Shown piece after piece: positions 1 through 7,836 of a stretch of 24,937 nt of DNA (positions are counted from its first letter, which is position 1; every line of letters starts with the position of its first letter). The notes beneath the pieces were generated by a model that saw nothing but the letters and a program-made list of their open reading frames with translations, had not been told where the DNA came from and made no database searches. This DNA comes from Verrucomicrobiota bacterium (GTDB lineage: Bacteria > Verrucomicrobiota > Verrucomicrobiia > Opitutales > Opitutaceae). The stretch spans positions 1 through 24,937 of the forward strand of contig JAEXPQ010000035.1 in NCBI GenBank assembly GCA_023446735.1, written 5' to 3'. The position numbers were made by a program, and so were the translations under genes.

Positions 1-214
1 GTCCGGCCGCCTGCTCGGCGGCGAGGCGGTCGCAGTCCCGCAGCGCGCGCTCGGCGACCTGCTGGGCTTGGGCGAGCAGTTCCCGGGCGGAGGCGAGCCG
101 GGTGTGAAACTCGTCGCGTGCATCCTCGAACTCGAGACGCTGCACCTCGGCCAGAAGCAGTTGGCGCCGGAGGTCGGCGAGGATCGTGGGAGTGCTGTCG
201 GGCGGGGGCGTCAT
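1..214 (-). CDS. Coiled-coil-like hypothetical protein, N-terminal part only
   Basis: An open frame on the minus strand starts at an ATG at 214-212 and runs off the left edge, so only the first 71 residues are visible. The start reads MTPPPDSTPTILADLRRQ and continues as a highly charged helical stretch rich in Ala, Leu, Glu, Arg and Gln with no Gly or Pro, which looks like a coiled coil. It begins 32 nt downstream of the stop of the large membrane protein on the same strand, so the two may be co-transcribed. No Shine-Dalgarno sequence is visible. No family is recognised. The codon use and spacing look genuine, but a truncated, low-complexity helix could also be a chance frame in GC-rich DNA. 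Confidence 0.5.
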   Translation of the reverse strand, partial: MTPPPDSTPTILADLRRQLLLAEVQRLEFEDARDEFHTRLASARELLAQAQQVAERALRDCDRLAAEQAAG

Positions 215-246
215 CGGAGGGGCGCGGAGCGGTGGAAGGGGCGGGG

Positions 247-2109
247 TTACGCTTCGGTTTCGACGGTGACACGCAGGCGGCCGTCGCGGCCGAGCGTGGT
301 GGTTTCCCGCCGCACCCGCCGGGGGGCGAACGGCAGCGCGAGCGCGACCAGGAAGCCGCCGATTCCCGCGGCGAGCACCCAGGGCCAGCTCTTGGCGAGC
401 TTCCCGGCGTACCAGGATAGCGTGCCCAGCTCGACCGGCGCGGTGAAGGCGCCCCAGGCTCCGGGGGCGGCGGGACCGGCAACGATCGTCACGGCCTCGG
501 CCGGCCGCGGGAGATTGACGGTGCGCCAACGCTCGCCAGTGCTGGCGGCGAGCTCGAGCGGGACGATGGACCCGGTGCGGTCCGACCGCAGGGCGAAGGG
601 GAATCGCGCGGTGCCGAGGTCGCCGGCGACCTGGAAACGAAGGACTCCGGTGGATGAGGGCGGGAGCGGTTGGCTGACGAAGGGCGCGCCGCTGCCTCCC
701 GCCCCGGCCGGGGCGGTCGCCCACGCGGGGGCGTCGGAGGGCGGGAGCGGGAGCAGGGCGGAGTCGAGCGGCGCGAAATCCCCGGCCGCGGAAGCGTTCG
801 CCCGGACCGGGACCGGCTCGCGGAGCGGATACGGCAGGATCGCCCGCAGGGCCGGATCGGCCAGACGCGCGGCGAGACGTTCCGATCGCAGGTCCGCCGG
901 CAACCCGGCGCGGGCGGCGGGATCGAGCAGGCAACGCGCGAGCGCCTCCCCGAGTTGGCGGCTCTCGGCGGCGTGTGCGGGCAGGCCCTGGTCGACGGCG
1001 CGGCGGAGTCGTTGGTCGAGTCCGGCGACCAAGACCGCGATCCAGACGACGGTCAGGCCGAGCCGCAGGCCGGCGCTGCGCCAACGCAGATGCCAGAGCT
1101 GGGTGAGCGTGGCGAAGGCGAGCGCGGTCACGAGCAGCTGGATATCCGTGGCGGCGCCGCCGGTGCCCCAGCGGCGGGCTGGTGGCTCCGCGGCGAGCCA
1201 AAGCAGCGCGAGGGCGGCCGCGCCGACGAAGGCGGCGAACGGGGCGAGCGAACGCTTCCGGTCGCCGTCCCGAGCGCCGAGCGCCAGGCGGATCACCAGG
1301 GGCGCGTAGACGACGAGGGAGACCCACGGCAGGGTCGGCCAGGGTTCGGCGAAATCGAGGGCGAAGGTGGACAGCACGGGCCGGCCGAGCTGCGCCCAGC
1401 GGTCGGGGTGGAGCGCGGCGTGCAGGCCGGTGCCGACAAGCACGATACCGAGGGTGGCGCAGTCGCGGAGCCGGGAGGCCGGTCGGGTGAAGGTGCGGCC
1501 GAGCGCGACGAGGCCGACCGCGAGGGTGGGCGCGACCGCCCAGTCGGCGGCGGTGTTGGCGAGCACGAGCGCGGCTGCGCCCGCCCACCAGGCCGGCGCG
1601 GCCGGCGAGTGCTCGAAGAGAAGCCAGGCGGCGGGAAACGCGAGGAGCAGCGCGAGGCGGTCGGGCAGCGCGGAGCCGACGAGCGATTGGCCGCCATCGA
1701 GCGGCAGGGCGACCAGGAGGCCCGCGCACGCGGCGGCGGCCCAGGTTGCGGTCCATCCGAGGCGGCGGCCGGCGGACGCCAGGAGGAGCGCGAAGGTGAG
1801 GACGAGCAGCCCGGCGTTGAGGACGAGCGTGACCCGGTCGTCCCATTGCCCGTTGGCGTGGATCGTCGCGCCGAGAATCGCGCGCGCGAGCACCGGCAGT
1901 TCGACGGGAGCGGTGGGCCGGGCGAGGACGACGGTGCCGGCAGCCCATTCCGGCGCCAGCTCGGTGACTCCGCTGCGCCATTGCGCGGCATCCGGAACCG
2001 GCGAGCCGTAGTGCTGGATCACCCCGAGTTTGCCGCCGAAGCCGATCAGGACCATGCCCAGCAGGATGCAGGGGAGGAAGAACCGGAAGAGGTCGAGTCG
2101 GCGCAACAC
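247..2109 (-). CDS. Polytopic inner-membrane protein of unknown function
   Basis: This 620-residue protein begins at a GTG (MLRRLDLFRF). An N-terminal membrane helix lies at about residues 8-28. A run of about ten hydrophobic segments follows between residues 95 and 363, then a soluble region at about 366-574, one last helix at about 575-595 and a basic tail (PRRVRRETTT). This layout resembles multi-spanning glycosyltransferase-like or other uncharacterised membrane proteins with an external C-terminal domain, but I see no catalytic motif that would justify a name. The soluble region is rich in Ala and Pro and probably faces the periplasm (inference). It lies 87 nt downstream of hemY on the same strand and 32 nt upstream of the partial coiled-coil ORF. 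The gene call is firm; the function is unknown. Confidence 0.85.
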   Translation of the reverse strand: MLRRLDLFRFFLPCILLGMVLIGFGGKLGVIQHYGSPVPDAAQWRSGVTELAPEWAAGTVVLARPTAPVELPVLARAILGATIHANGQWDDRVTLVLNAGLLVLTFALLLASAGRRLGWTATWAAAACAGLLVALPLDGGQSLVGSALPDRLALLLAFPAAWLLFEHSPAAPAWWAGAAALVLANTAADWAVAPTLAVGLVALGRTFTRPASRLRDCATLGIVLVGTGLHAALHPDRWAQLGRPVLSTFALDFAEPWPTLPWVSLVVYAPLVIRLALGARDGDRKRSLAPFAAFVGAAALALLWLAAEPPARRWGTGGAATDIQLLVTALAFATLTQLWHLRWRSAGLRLGLTVVWIAVLVAGLDQRLRRAVDQGLPAHAAESRQLGEALARCLLDPAARAGLPADLRSERLAARLADPALRAILPYPLREPVPVRANASAAGDFAPLDSALLPLPPSDAPAWATAPAGAGGSGAPFVSQPLPPSSTGVLRFQVAGDLGTARFPFALRSDRTGSIVPLELAASTGERWRTVNLPRPAEAVTIVAGPAAPGAWGAFTAPVELGTLSWYAGKLAKSWPWVLAAGIGGFLVALALPFAPRRVRRETTTLGRDGRLRVTVETEA

Positions 2110-2196
2110 GGCGAGGAGCGGACCAATAAGGGCGGCGCAGGCGCGGGGAAAGGAAGTTTCGCGGCGCCTGCCGGCCGCCGTGGCGAAACGGGCCGT

Positions 2197-3555
2197 CTAT
2201 TCCGGGGCGAGGCGGTGCGCGGCGGCGAGGCCGGCCGCCATGCAATCGGCGAGCGAGATGCCGGTGCGGCAGTTGCCGGCGACATGCAGACCGGGATGTT
2301 CGCGTTCGAACGCGTCCATCGCGGCGGCGAGCGCGCCGAACGCGACGGTGTACTTCGGGATCGCGCGGGGCCAGCGTGAGCAGTGGCGGAAGACGGGGGC
2401 GCCGCGCACGCCGACGAGTTCGCGCAGCTCGGCGAGCACGAGCGCGTCGAGCTCCGCGTCGGGCAACGCGGCGTATTCGGGCTGGCGGCCGCCGACGAAG
2501 ACGGTGAGCAGCACATGGCCGGCGGGAGCGCGGCCGGGGAAGAGCGTCGAGGAGAAGAGCGCCCCGAGGATGCGGCGGTTCTCCTTGGCCGGGACCAGCA
2601 TGCCGAAGCCGTCGAGCGGGTGGGCGACCTCCTCGCGCCGGAAGCCGAGGGCGAGGCTGGTGACGGCGGACCAGGGCAGCGTCGCGAGCGCGGCGAGCGG
2701 CTGGCGGCCGGCGACCGCGACGCCCGCGAGGGTGGCGGCACCGCAGGTGAAGAGGACGTGGTCGAAGTCCTCGGCCGTGGCGGCGCCGTCCGCGCCGCGG
2801 AGCGAGAGTCGCCAACCGGTGGCGACGCGGTCGACGCCGGTCGCCTCGGTGCGCAGCCGGAGAGCGGAGCCGAGGGCGGCGGCGAGGGCGGCCGGGAGCG
2901 TTTCGAGACCTTCGGCGAAGGAGACGAGCCGGGTCTTGGTGCGAACGCCGGCCTTCCGCTTGGCGCGCAGGAGCGCGATGGTGCCGCGGACGAGCGAGCC
3001 GTGGTTCTGTTCGAGGCGCCAGAGGCGCGGCAGGGCGTGGCGCACGCACAGCTCCTCGGGGGCGCAGGCATAGACGCCGCCGATGAACGGGTTGACCGCG
3101 TAGTCGAGGAACTCGCGCCCGACGCGGCGGCGGGCGAAGGAGTCGAGGGTTTCGTCGGGATTGTCGCGGTTCTGCGGGATGAACGGTTCGGCGAGGACGC
3201 GGAGCTTACCGCTGAAGTTGAAGATTGGAGTCGTGACGGCGCCCCAGAGGCTGGAGGGCAGGGCGTTGGGCCGGCCGTGGCGGACGATGAAACGCTTCGC
3301 GGCGGCGGGATTGGCGAGCAGGAGGCGGGAGGCGAGGCCGGCGCGCTCGAGGAGCGGGTCGAGCGAGGCGTCGCGCAGGAGCGCGGTGTTGGGGCCGGAC
3401 TCGACGAGCCAGCCGTCGTGCCGGACCGTGCGGATCGCGCCGCCCACGCGGTCGGCGGCTTCGTACACGGTCACCGCGTGGCCGGCGGCGACAAGTTCGC
3501 TGGCCGCGGTGAGGCCGGTGATGCCGGCGCCGACGATGGCGATGCGTTTGGTCAT
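2197..3555 (-). CDS. hemY: Protoporphyrinogen oxidase (HemY type)
   Basis: The 452-residue product is a FAD-dependent oxidoreductase that turns protoporphyrinogen IX into protoporphyrin IX, the penultimate step of heme synthesis. The N-terminus MTKRIAIVGAGITGLTAAS holds the GxGxxG dinucleotide-binding fold (residues about 8-15), followed by the FAD-contacting stretch YEAADRVGG. The C-terminus (HVAGNCRTGISLADC) is the second FAD-binding segment seen in HemY and related amine-oxidase-fold enzymes. The length fits HemY (about 450-480). The frame stays open upstream to 3777, but the Rossmann fold begins right after the ATG at 3555, so that start was chosen. HemY normally uses oxygen as electron acceptor, which contrasts with the O2-independent HemN elsewhere in the window. 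A phytoene-desaturase-like relative is the main alternative. Divergent from ribH. Confidence 0.88.
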   Translation of the reverse strand: MTKRIAIVGAGITGLTAASELVAAGHAVTVYEAADRVGGAIRTVRHDGWLVESGPNTALLRDASLDPLLERAGLASRLLLANPAAAKRFIVRHGRPNALPSSLWGAVTTPIFNFSGKLRVLAEPFIPQNRDNPDETLDSFARRRVGREFLDYAVNPFIGGVYACAPEELCVRHALPRLWRLEQNHGSLVRGTIALLRAKRKAGVRTKTRLVSFAEGLETLPAALAAALGSALRLRTEATGVDRVATGWRLSLRGADGAATAEDFDHVLFTCGAATLAGVAVAGRQPLAALATLPWSAVTSLALGFRREEVAHPLDGFGMLVPAKENRRILGALFSSTLFPGRAPAGHVLLTVFVGGRQPEYAALPDAELDALVLAELRELVGVRGAPVFRHCSRWPRAIPKYTVAFGALAAAMDAFEREHPGLHVAGNCRTGISLADCMAAGLAAAHRLAPE

Positions 3556-3761
3556 GGGGTTGATGCGGGCCGGAGCGGGTTCGCCCGCGACGGCGGAGCG
3601 ACGTTGGCGAACGTCCGGGCATTGCTCAAGTCCGCGGCGCGGGTCGGAGCGACGCTGGAGCCGCGGGCCGCGGCCGGAGAATGGCACGCTTTCGGATTGC
3701 CAGTGCCGGCCGAAGCCGAACCGTGGACCCCTTCCGTTTTTCCACCGTTGTTTTCCACACC

Positions 3762-4235
3762 ATGAGCCTCCAAGCACCTTCCGCCCTCGCGATCGACGCC
3801 CGCGGCCTGCGCTTCGGCATCGTCGCCGCGCGGTTCAACGCCGGCTATGTCGACGCCCTGCTGGCCCGTTGCGTGGCCACGCTGAAGGCCGCCGGGGCGG
3901 CCGAACCGCTGGTGGTGCGCGTCCCCGGCTCGAACGAGCTGCCGGTGGCGGCGCAGGCGTTGGCGGACCGGCGCGAGTTCGCCGCGATCGTCGCTCTCGG
4001 TGTCTTGATTCGTGGCGACACCATCCACTACGAGGTGATCGCGAACTCCGCCACGCAGGGCCTCCAGGAGGTCGCCGTCGGGGCGCGGGTGCCGGTGATC
4101 AATGGCGTGCTCACCGTGGAGAACGACGAGCAGGCGCGCGAGCGCTGCCACGGCGCGACCGACCGCGGCGCCGAGTTCGCCCGCGCCGCGCTCGAGATGG
4201 CCGACCTTTTCCGCAACCTTCGTCCCACCGCATGA
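3762..4235 (+). CDS. ribH: 6,7-dimethyl-8-ribityllumazine synthase
   Basis: The 157-residue protein catalyses the penultimate step of riboflavin synthesis, joining 5-amino-6-ribitylaminouracil with 3,4-dihydroxy-2-butanone 4-phosphate. Family landmarks are visible in order: RFNAGYVDALL (substrate pocket), VPGSNELPVAAQAL, GVLIRGDTIHYEVIANSATQ (the usual G-x-x-I-R-G-x-T-x-H loop) and PVINGVLTVENDEQA. The start at 3762 (MSLQAPSALAID) gives the normal family length; a longer in-frame start at 3681 would add an unrelated leader. The stop overlaps the nusB start by 4 nt (ATGA), indicating translational coupling. The ribH-nusB pairing is a common bacterial arrangement. The gene supplying the four-carbon substrate is the ribBA-like gene at 13944. 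Confidence 0.95.
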   Translation: MSLQAPSALAIDARGLRFGIVAARFNAGYVDALLARCVATLKAAGAAEPLVVRVPGSNELPVAAQALADRREFAAIVALGVLIRGDTIHYEVIANSATQGLQEVAVGARVPVINGVLTVENDEQARERCHGATDRGAEFARAALEMADLFRNLRPTA

Positions 4236-4678
4236 GCAGTCCCATTCAACAACGCCGCGACGGCCGCATGGTCGCGGTCCAGTTCCTCTATTCCTGGGAG
4301 CTCAACCGCCCCGAGAATCTCGCCAACGCCCTCGAGTTGTTCTTCGCCGAGCAAGAGAAGCCCCGCGACCACTTCGCCTTCGGCGAGGAGCTCATCCACG
4401 GCGCCATCGAGCATATCTCCGAGATCGACGGCCACATCCGCGGCCTCGCGCAGAACTGGGACTTCGAGCGCATCGCGAAGATCGACCTGACGATCCTGCG
4501 CGTGGGCATCTTCGAGATGCTGCACCGGCAGGACATCCCGCCGGTGGTCTCGATCAACGAGGCGATCAACCTCTCCAAACAGTTCTCCAACGCCGACGCC
4601 AAGCGCTTCATCAACGGCATCCTTGATCGGCTCAAGGACCAGATCGGCCGCGACGCCCGCAAGACCGCCGAGGAATAA
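4232..4678 (+). CDS. nusB: Transcription antitermination factor NusB
   Basis: The 148-residue protein is an all-helical NusB. NusB with NusE (ribosomal protein S10) binds boxA RNA and supports antitermination on rRNA operons. The N-terminal RRDGRMVAVQFLYSWE matches the family's R-x-x-A-x-Q-x-L-Y signature. The C-terminal half carries the conserved ILRVGIFEML and VVSINEAINLSKQFSNADAK stretches and ends in FINGILDRL. Length is normal. The start codon lies inside the ribH stop (ATGA), so it is probably translated by coupling; no separate ribosome binding site is seen. Confidence 0.95.
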   Translation: MSSPIQQRRDGRMVAVQFLYSWELNRPENLANALELFFAEQEKPRDHFAFGEELIHGAIEHISEIDGHIRGLAQNWDFERIAKIDLTILRVGIFEMLHRQDIPPVVSINEAINLSKQFSNADAKRFINGILDRLKDQIGRDARKTAEE

Positions 4679-4793
4679 GCCGGCGGCAGAGACCCAGTAA
4701 CGCATAGAACGCGGAGACCGCAAAAGATGACGTCACCTGCTCTCCGCGTTCCTGGTGCCCTCCGCGGCTAACCCTCCGCAACTCCTTTTGCCG
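4679..4793. repeat. Palindromic CCGCGGAGG-type intergenic repeat
   Basis: The spacer between nusB and ftsY contains a perfect 11-bp inverted repeat, GAACGCGGAGA at 4707-4717 and its complement at 4741-4751. The 23-nt loop has the small palindrome TGACGTCA at its centre. Read on the minus strand, it starts with a TTAGCCGCGGAGGGCACC-like motif at about 4760-4777. This style of C/G/A-rich repeat is, to my knowledge, widespread between genes in Verrucomicrobiota and several other phyla. No T-run follows, so it is not a classical terminator. A structured-RNA or repetitive-element role is inference. Confidence 0.55.
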
Positions 4794-5714
4794 ATGTTCG
4801 GTCTCTTCAAGAAATTCAAGGACGGTCTCACCAAGACGGCGCAGAAGCTCGTCGCCAGCGTCGGCGGGCTGTTCGGGCAGAAGCCGATCGACGCCGCCAC
4901 GCTCGACCAACTCGAGGAGGCGCTCTACGGCGCCGACTTCGGCGTCGAGACCACCGCGGAGATCCTCGAGGAGATCCGCGCCGCGTATAAGAAGGACAAG
5001 AACCTCCACGGCAAGGAAGCGGCCGCCATCGGCGCCGCCGTGCTGCGCCGCGTGCTCGCCGGCTCCGAGGGCGTGCTCGGTCCCGTGGGCGACAAGCCGA
5101 TCGTGATCGCGCTCATCGGCGTCAACGGCTCCGGCAAGACCACCACCTGCGCGAAGCTCGCCTGGAAGCTCAAGCAGGACGCCGCCACGGTCACGGTCGG
5201 CGCGTGCGACACCTTCCGCGCCGCCGCCAACGAGCAGCTCCGCACCTGGTGCGAGCGCCTCGATCTCGAGCTCGTCGCCAGCCAGCACGGCGCCGATTCC
5301 GCGGCGGTCGCCTTCGACGCCATGGCCGCCGCCAAGGCCCGTGGCCGCAACTATGTGTTGCTGGATACGGCCGGGCGGCTGCACACGAAGTCGAATCTCA
5401 TGGACGAGCTGGCGAAGGTTCGGCGCGTGCTCCAGAAGCACGATCCCGCGGCCCCGCACCACAGCTGGCTCGTGATCGATGGCAGCCACGGCTCCAACGC
5501 GCTCGAGCAGGCGAAGGAGTTCCATCGTGCGTTCGGCCTCACCGGGCTCGTCGTCACGAAACTCGACGGCACCGCCCGCGGCGGCGCGCTCGTCGGCATC
5601 TACCGGCAGTTGAAGCTTCCAGTCTATTTCCTCGGCTTCGGCGAACAGCCCGAGGACCTCCAGCCCTACTCGGTCGACAACTACGTGAAGGCCGTCTTCG
5701 GGCTCGAGAGCTAA
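4794..5714 (+). CDS. ftsY: Signal recognition particle receptor FtsY
   Basis: The 306-residue SRP GTPase docks SRP-ribosome complexes at the inner membrane for co-translational insertion. The N domain (about residues 10-90) is followed by the G domain with P-loop GVNGSGKT (109-116), DTFRAAANEQL (from 139), DTAGR (191-195) and TKLDGT (255-260). The C-terminal GFGEQPEDLQPYSVDNYV is typical of FtsY rather than Ffh, and there is no Met-rich M domain. The acidic A domain is missing and replaced by a short amphipathic, Lys/Phe-rich start (MFGLFKKFKDGL), as in many compact FtsY proteins. The stretch that usually reads DATTGQNA is DGSHGSNA here. The start at 4794 was preferred over the upstream ATG at 4755 because the MFGLFKK helix is the usual N-terminus. 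Confidence 0.95.
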   Translation: MFGLFKKFKDGLTKTAQKLVASVGGLFGQKPIDAATLDQLEEALYGADFGVETTAEILEEIRAAYKKDKNLHGKEAAAIGAAVLRRVLAGSEGVLGPVGDKPIVIALIGVNGSGKTTTCAKLAWKLKQDAATVTVGACDTFRAAANEQLRTWCERLDLELVASQHGADSAAVAFDAMAAAKARGRNYVLLDTAGRLHTKSNLMDELAKVRRVLQKHDPAAPHHSWLVIDGSHGSNALEQAKEFHRAFGLTGLVVTKLDGTARGGALVGIYRQLKLPVYFLGFGEQPEDLQPYSVDNYVKAVFGLES

Positions 5715-5737
5715 GCCGCAATGTTTCAATTACCGCG

Positions 5738-5790
5738 CACCAGCGTGCTGGCACGCGCTCCGGAAAGCGCGAGCAAGCTCGCTGGCCTAC
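5738..5790. repeat. Twin-hairpin REP-like element downstream of ftsY
   Basis: Two short perfect hairpins sit side by side. The first is GCGTGC-TG-GCACGC at 5743-5756 and the second GCGAGC-AA-GCTCGC at 5769-5782, followed by TGGCCTAC. Paired small palindromes with a conserved flank just after a gene are the usual form of REP-type repeats. On the minus strand this reads GTAGGCCAGCGAGCTTGC, a motif type that recurs in bacterial REP families. There is no T-run. Whether it terminates ftsY transcription cannot be told from the sequence. Confidence 0.45.
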
Positions 5791-5926
5791 CGTTTCACGC
5801 TTGATGGGAGCGGTGTCGCTCGTGGTCTTGCGGCGGTTGCGTGGTGGCTGAGCTGTTGCCGGACGCGACGCCGTCGGCCGAAGCAAATGCGGAACCCTGT
5901 GTTCGAATACAGGTCGCAGTGCCGAG

Positions 5927-6373
5927 ATGCGAGCGAAGCGGTTGCCCCTGTTTCTTGGACTCTTGGTCGTCGCCGTAAGTCTGCCGGCCTATGCGCGAGC
6001 GGTGGACGCGGATGGTTCCGAGGTGGTCGTGTTGCCCCCCATGGTCGTGGCGGGAAAGTTCTCGGAACTCGAGTGCGGGGTCCGTTTCCGCTATGGCCTG
6101 CCCGGGAACCGAATGCGGACGCTCGTCGTGCGGAAGATGCCCGGTAGTTGGGCGGCAGCCGGAGTGAACAAGGGCGACACCATTATCGCCATCGATGGCC
6201 GGAAGATCGACGGCCAGGGATTGGTCGAGCTGGGCAGATACCTTTCATCCAAGCCCAAGGGTGAGCCCGTGAGTATTGTCTTTGGTGTTCGTTCGAAGAA
6301 GACGAAAGCGGTGCGGCGGCTGGAAATGACGGCGGAGCGGGAGAGTGGCGAAATGACGATAGCCTACCCGTGA
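5927..6373 (+). CDS. Secreted single-PDZ-domain protein
   Basis: The 148-residue protein has an N-terminal signal peptide (MRAKRLPLFLGLLVVAVSL, probable cleavage near AYARA at 22-25) and then one PDZ domain at about residues 48-135. The domain contains the typical GVNKGDTIIAIDGRKI carboxylate-binding and beta-strand region. Between them is VVVLPPMVVAGKF, a short hydrophobic motif resembling the segment after the signal peptide in other secreted proteins of this bacterial group (inference). No protease or other catalytic domain is attached, so it may act as a periplasmic peptide-binding or scaffolding module. It stands alone, about 210 nt after ftsY and 254 nt before the ROK kinase. No Shine-Dalgarno sequence is visible. 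Confidence 0.85.
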   Translation: MRAKRLPLFLGLLVVAVSLPAYARAVDADGSEVVVLPPMVVAGKFSELECGVRFRYGLPGNRMRTLVVRKMPGSWAAAGVNKGDTIIAIDGRKIDGQGLVELGRYLSSKPKGEPVSIVFGVRSKKTKAVRRLEMTAERESGEMTIAYP

Positions 6374-6627
6374 GCGCTATTCCTCCCCCGTGGTTCGCGG
6401 CGGATCGGCGCCTCGGCGCCGCCGGCCTCGGGCGGTCCCCGCTTCCGGACGGGACGTGGCTCCGCTAACGTCGCGTGGGCAAATGGGTTGACGCCGCGGC
6501 AAACGGCCGAGAAATCGCCGCAGTGAGGAGCGCTTGTTCCGCGCCAGCCGGGTCCCTGCCGGGCCGGGTGCGCGTATCGTGCCGCTCTTCCTCCCCCCCC
6601 GATCAAATCCTGCAGCACCTCCTCCTC
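6374..6627. other. Intergenic region upstream of the ROK kinase gene
   Basis: These 254 bases separate the PDZ gene and the ROK kinase. They hold a GGCGCC-TC-GGCGCC direct repeat near 6408-6421, a run of eight C residues before the kinase start, and a TTGACG hexamer at 6488-6493 with no convincing -10 element 17 nt downstream. The kinase frame is open back to an ATG at 6475, but that translation has no family resemblance. The region is therefore treated as a leader/promoter region with nothing firmly identified. Confidence 0.4.
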
Positions 6628-7674
6628 GTGAAATCCCAAGGCGTGTACATCGGCACCGACAGCGGCGCCACCACTTCCAAGACCTGCGGCATCTGGGCCA
6701 ACGGTACTGCGATCTCGCAGAAACTCCGGCAGAGCTCGACCAACTCGCAGGCGGGCACCCAGGCCGTGATCACCGGTTGGGTGGAGGGCGCCTCCGGCTT
6801 CCTCGCCGAGAACGGCCTGCTCTGGTCGGATGTGCGTGGCGTGGGTCTGGCGTTGCCCGGACCGTACCAGCGCTACGGCGTGCTCGATCGCTCGGCCAAC
6901 TTGCCGGCAAGTTTCACCGGCTGGGATTTTTATTCCGACTACGCCAAGGCGCTCGCGAGCGCGGCGGGCCGGCCGATCCCGCTGACCGTTGGTAATGACG
7001 GCAACCTCGGCGGCGTGGGCGAGGCTCAACGCGTGCGCGGCGAGGAGAAGGCGGCGGTCCTGATGCTGGCGCCGGGTTCGGGCTTGGGTACCGCGTACGT
7101 CGGCCCGGACGGGCTCCCGCTCGACGGCGACACCCTGGCCGGCATGGAGGCCGGCCACATGCCGGCGCCGCTGCATCTGCTCGGCAACGTGCGCGCGTAT
7201 CCCTGCGGTTGCGGCCGGGACTGGGGCTGTGTCGAGGCGTACACCACGATTTCGGGTCTGCCGCACCTGCTGGCCGACTTCCTCAAGAAGTACCCGAACC
7301 ACGAACTCGCCACCGCCGCCGGCACGCCGAAGGAGAAGGCGCTGTCGCTGCGCGGTCGCGCCCAGAAGGGCGATCCGCTCGCACTGGAGATTTTCGATTT
7401 CCAGGCCAAGGCGATGGGACTGCACGTGGCCAACCTGACCATGGCGCTCGACACCAAGTATGTCGTGATCGGCGGCGGCCTGATGGACCCGGAATCGACG
7501 ACGCCTGAGTTCCGCGAGCGTTATCTGGGCATCGTGCGCGAGGCGGCGTTGCCGTACCTGTTCCCGGCGCAACGGGCTTCGATGAAGATCGTGGCGGCGA
7601 CGTTGGGCGAGAACTCGCAGGCGATCGGCGCCGCCTTGGTCGCGCTGTACACCGCCAAGCAGAAGGCGAGCTAA
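6628..7674 (+). CDS. ROK-family sugar kinase (glucokinase-like)
   Basis: The 348-residue protein belongs to the ROK (repressor, ORF, kinase) family and probably phosphorylates glucose or a related hexose with ATP. With the GTG at 6628 as start it reads VKSQGVYIGTDSGATTSK, placing the phosphate-binding loop (D11) at the usual distance from the N-terminus. Other motifs are GNDGNLGG with the catalytic-base Asp (D124), the GSGLGTAYV loop (about 150-158), ExGH (E174, H177) and the zinc-binding CGCGRDWGCVE (C193, C195, C201). There is no N-terminal DNA-binding helix, so it is a kinase rather than a ROK repressor. Substrate specificity cannot be read from the sequence. An ATG at 6475 would add 51 residues of unfamiliar leader and was rejected. 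Confidence 0.88.
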   Translation: MKSQGVYIGTDSGATTSKTCGIWANGTAISQKLRQSSTNSQAGTQAVITGWVEGASGFLAENGLLWSDVRGVGLALPGPYQRYGVLDRSANLPASFTGWDFYSDYAKALASAAGRPIPLTVGNDGNLGGVGEAQRVRGEEKAAVLMLAPGSGLGTAYVGPDGLPLDGDTLAGMEAGHMPAPLHLLGNVRAYPCGCGRDWGCVEAYTTISGLPHLLADFLKKYPNHELATAAGTPKEKALSLRGRAQKGDPLALEIFDFQAKAMGLHVANLTMALDTKYVVIGGGLMDPESTTPEFRERYLGIVREAALPYLFPAQRASMKIVAATLGENSQAIGAALVALYTAKQKAS

Positions 7675-7709
7675 GCGGCACGGGCAGGATCGCCCAATGC
7701 TTTCCATGT

Positions 7710-7751
7710 CACCGGCTTGGGGCCGTCGATGCCCTTGGCCGGTGCTTTTTT
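7710..7751 (+). terminator. Intrinsic terminator 1 after the ROK kinase
   Basis: A CACCGGC arm (7710-7716) pairs with GCCGGTG (7738-7744). An inner GGGC/GCCC stem lies at 7720-7723 and 7731-7734. A run of T follows from 7746. This is the form expected of a Rho-independent terminator. Confidence 0.8.
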
Positions 7752-7789
7752 GGGGCGCGACCGGTGAGGACCGGCGGCCCCTTTTCTAT
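7752..7789 (+). terminator. Intrinsic terminator 2 after the ROK kinase
   Basis: Directly after the first terminator, GGGG (7752-7755) pairs with CCCC (7778-7781), and an inner CCGGT/ACCGG stem (7761-7765 with 7770-7774) closes a short loop. TTTTCTATT follows. It appears to back up the preceding terminator and insulates the downstream flavoprotein gene. Confidence 0.65.
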
Positions 7790-7836
7790 TAAGGCAACTT
7801 GCGAGTGTGGAAGTCTTGCTTATCGGGCGGGGTGTC

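Noticed and set aside
3681..3761. Longer ribH start giving 27 extra residues.
   Set aside because: The extra stretch has no similarity to lumazine synthases, and the start at 3762 gives the standard length.
5827..5925. tRNA-like pieces: a GGTGGCTGAG D-arm-like stretch and a T-arm-like CCTGT-GTTCGAAT-ACAGG (5896-5913).
   Set aside because: The T-loop would have 8 nt instead of 7, no matching acceptor stem pairs with the 3' side, and no anticodon arm can be folded in between.
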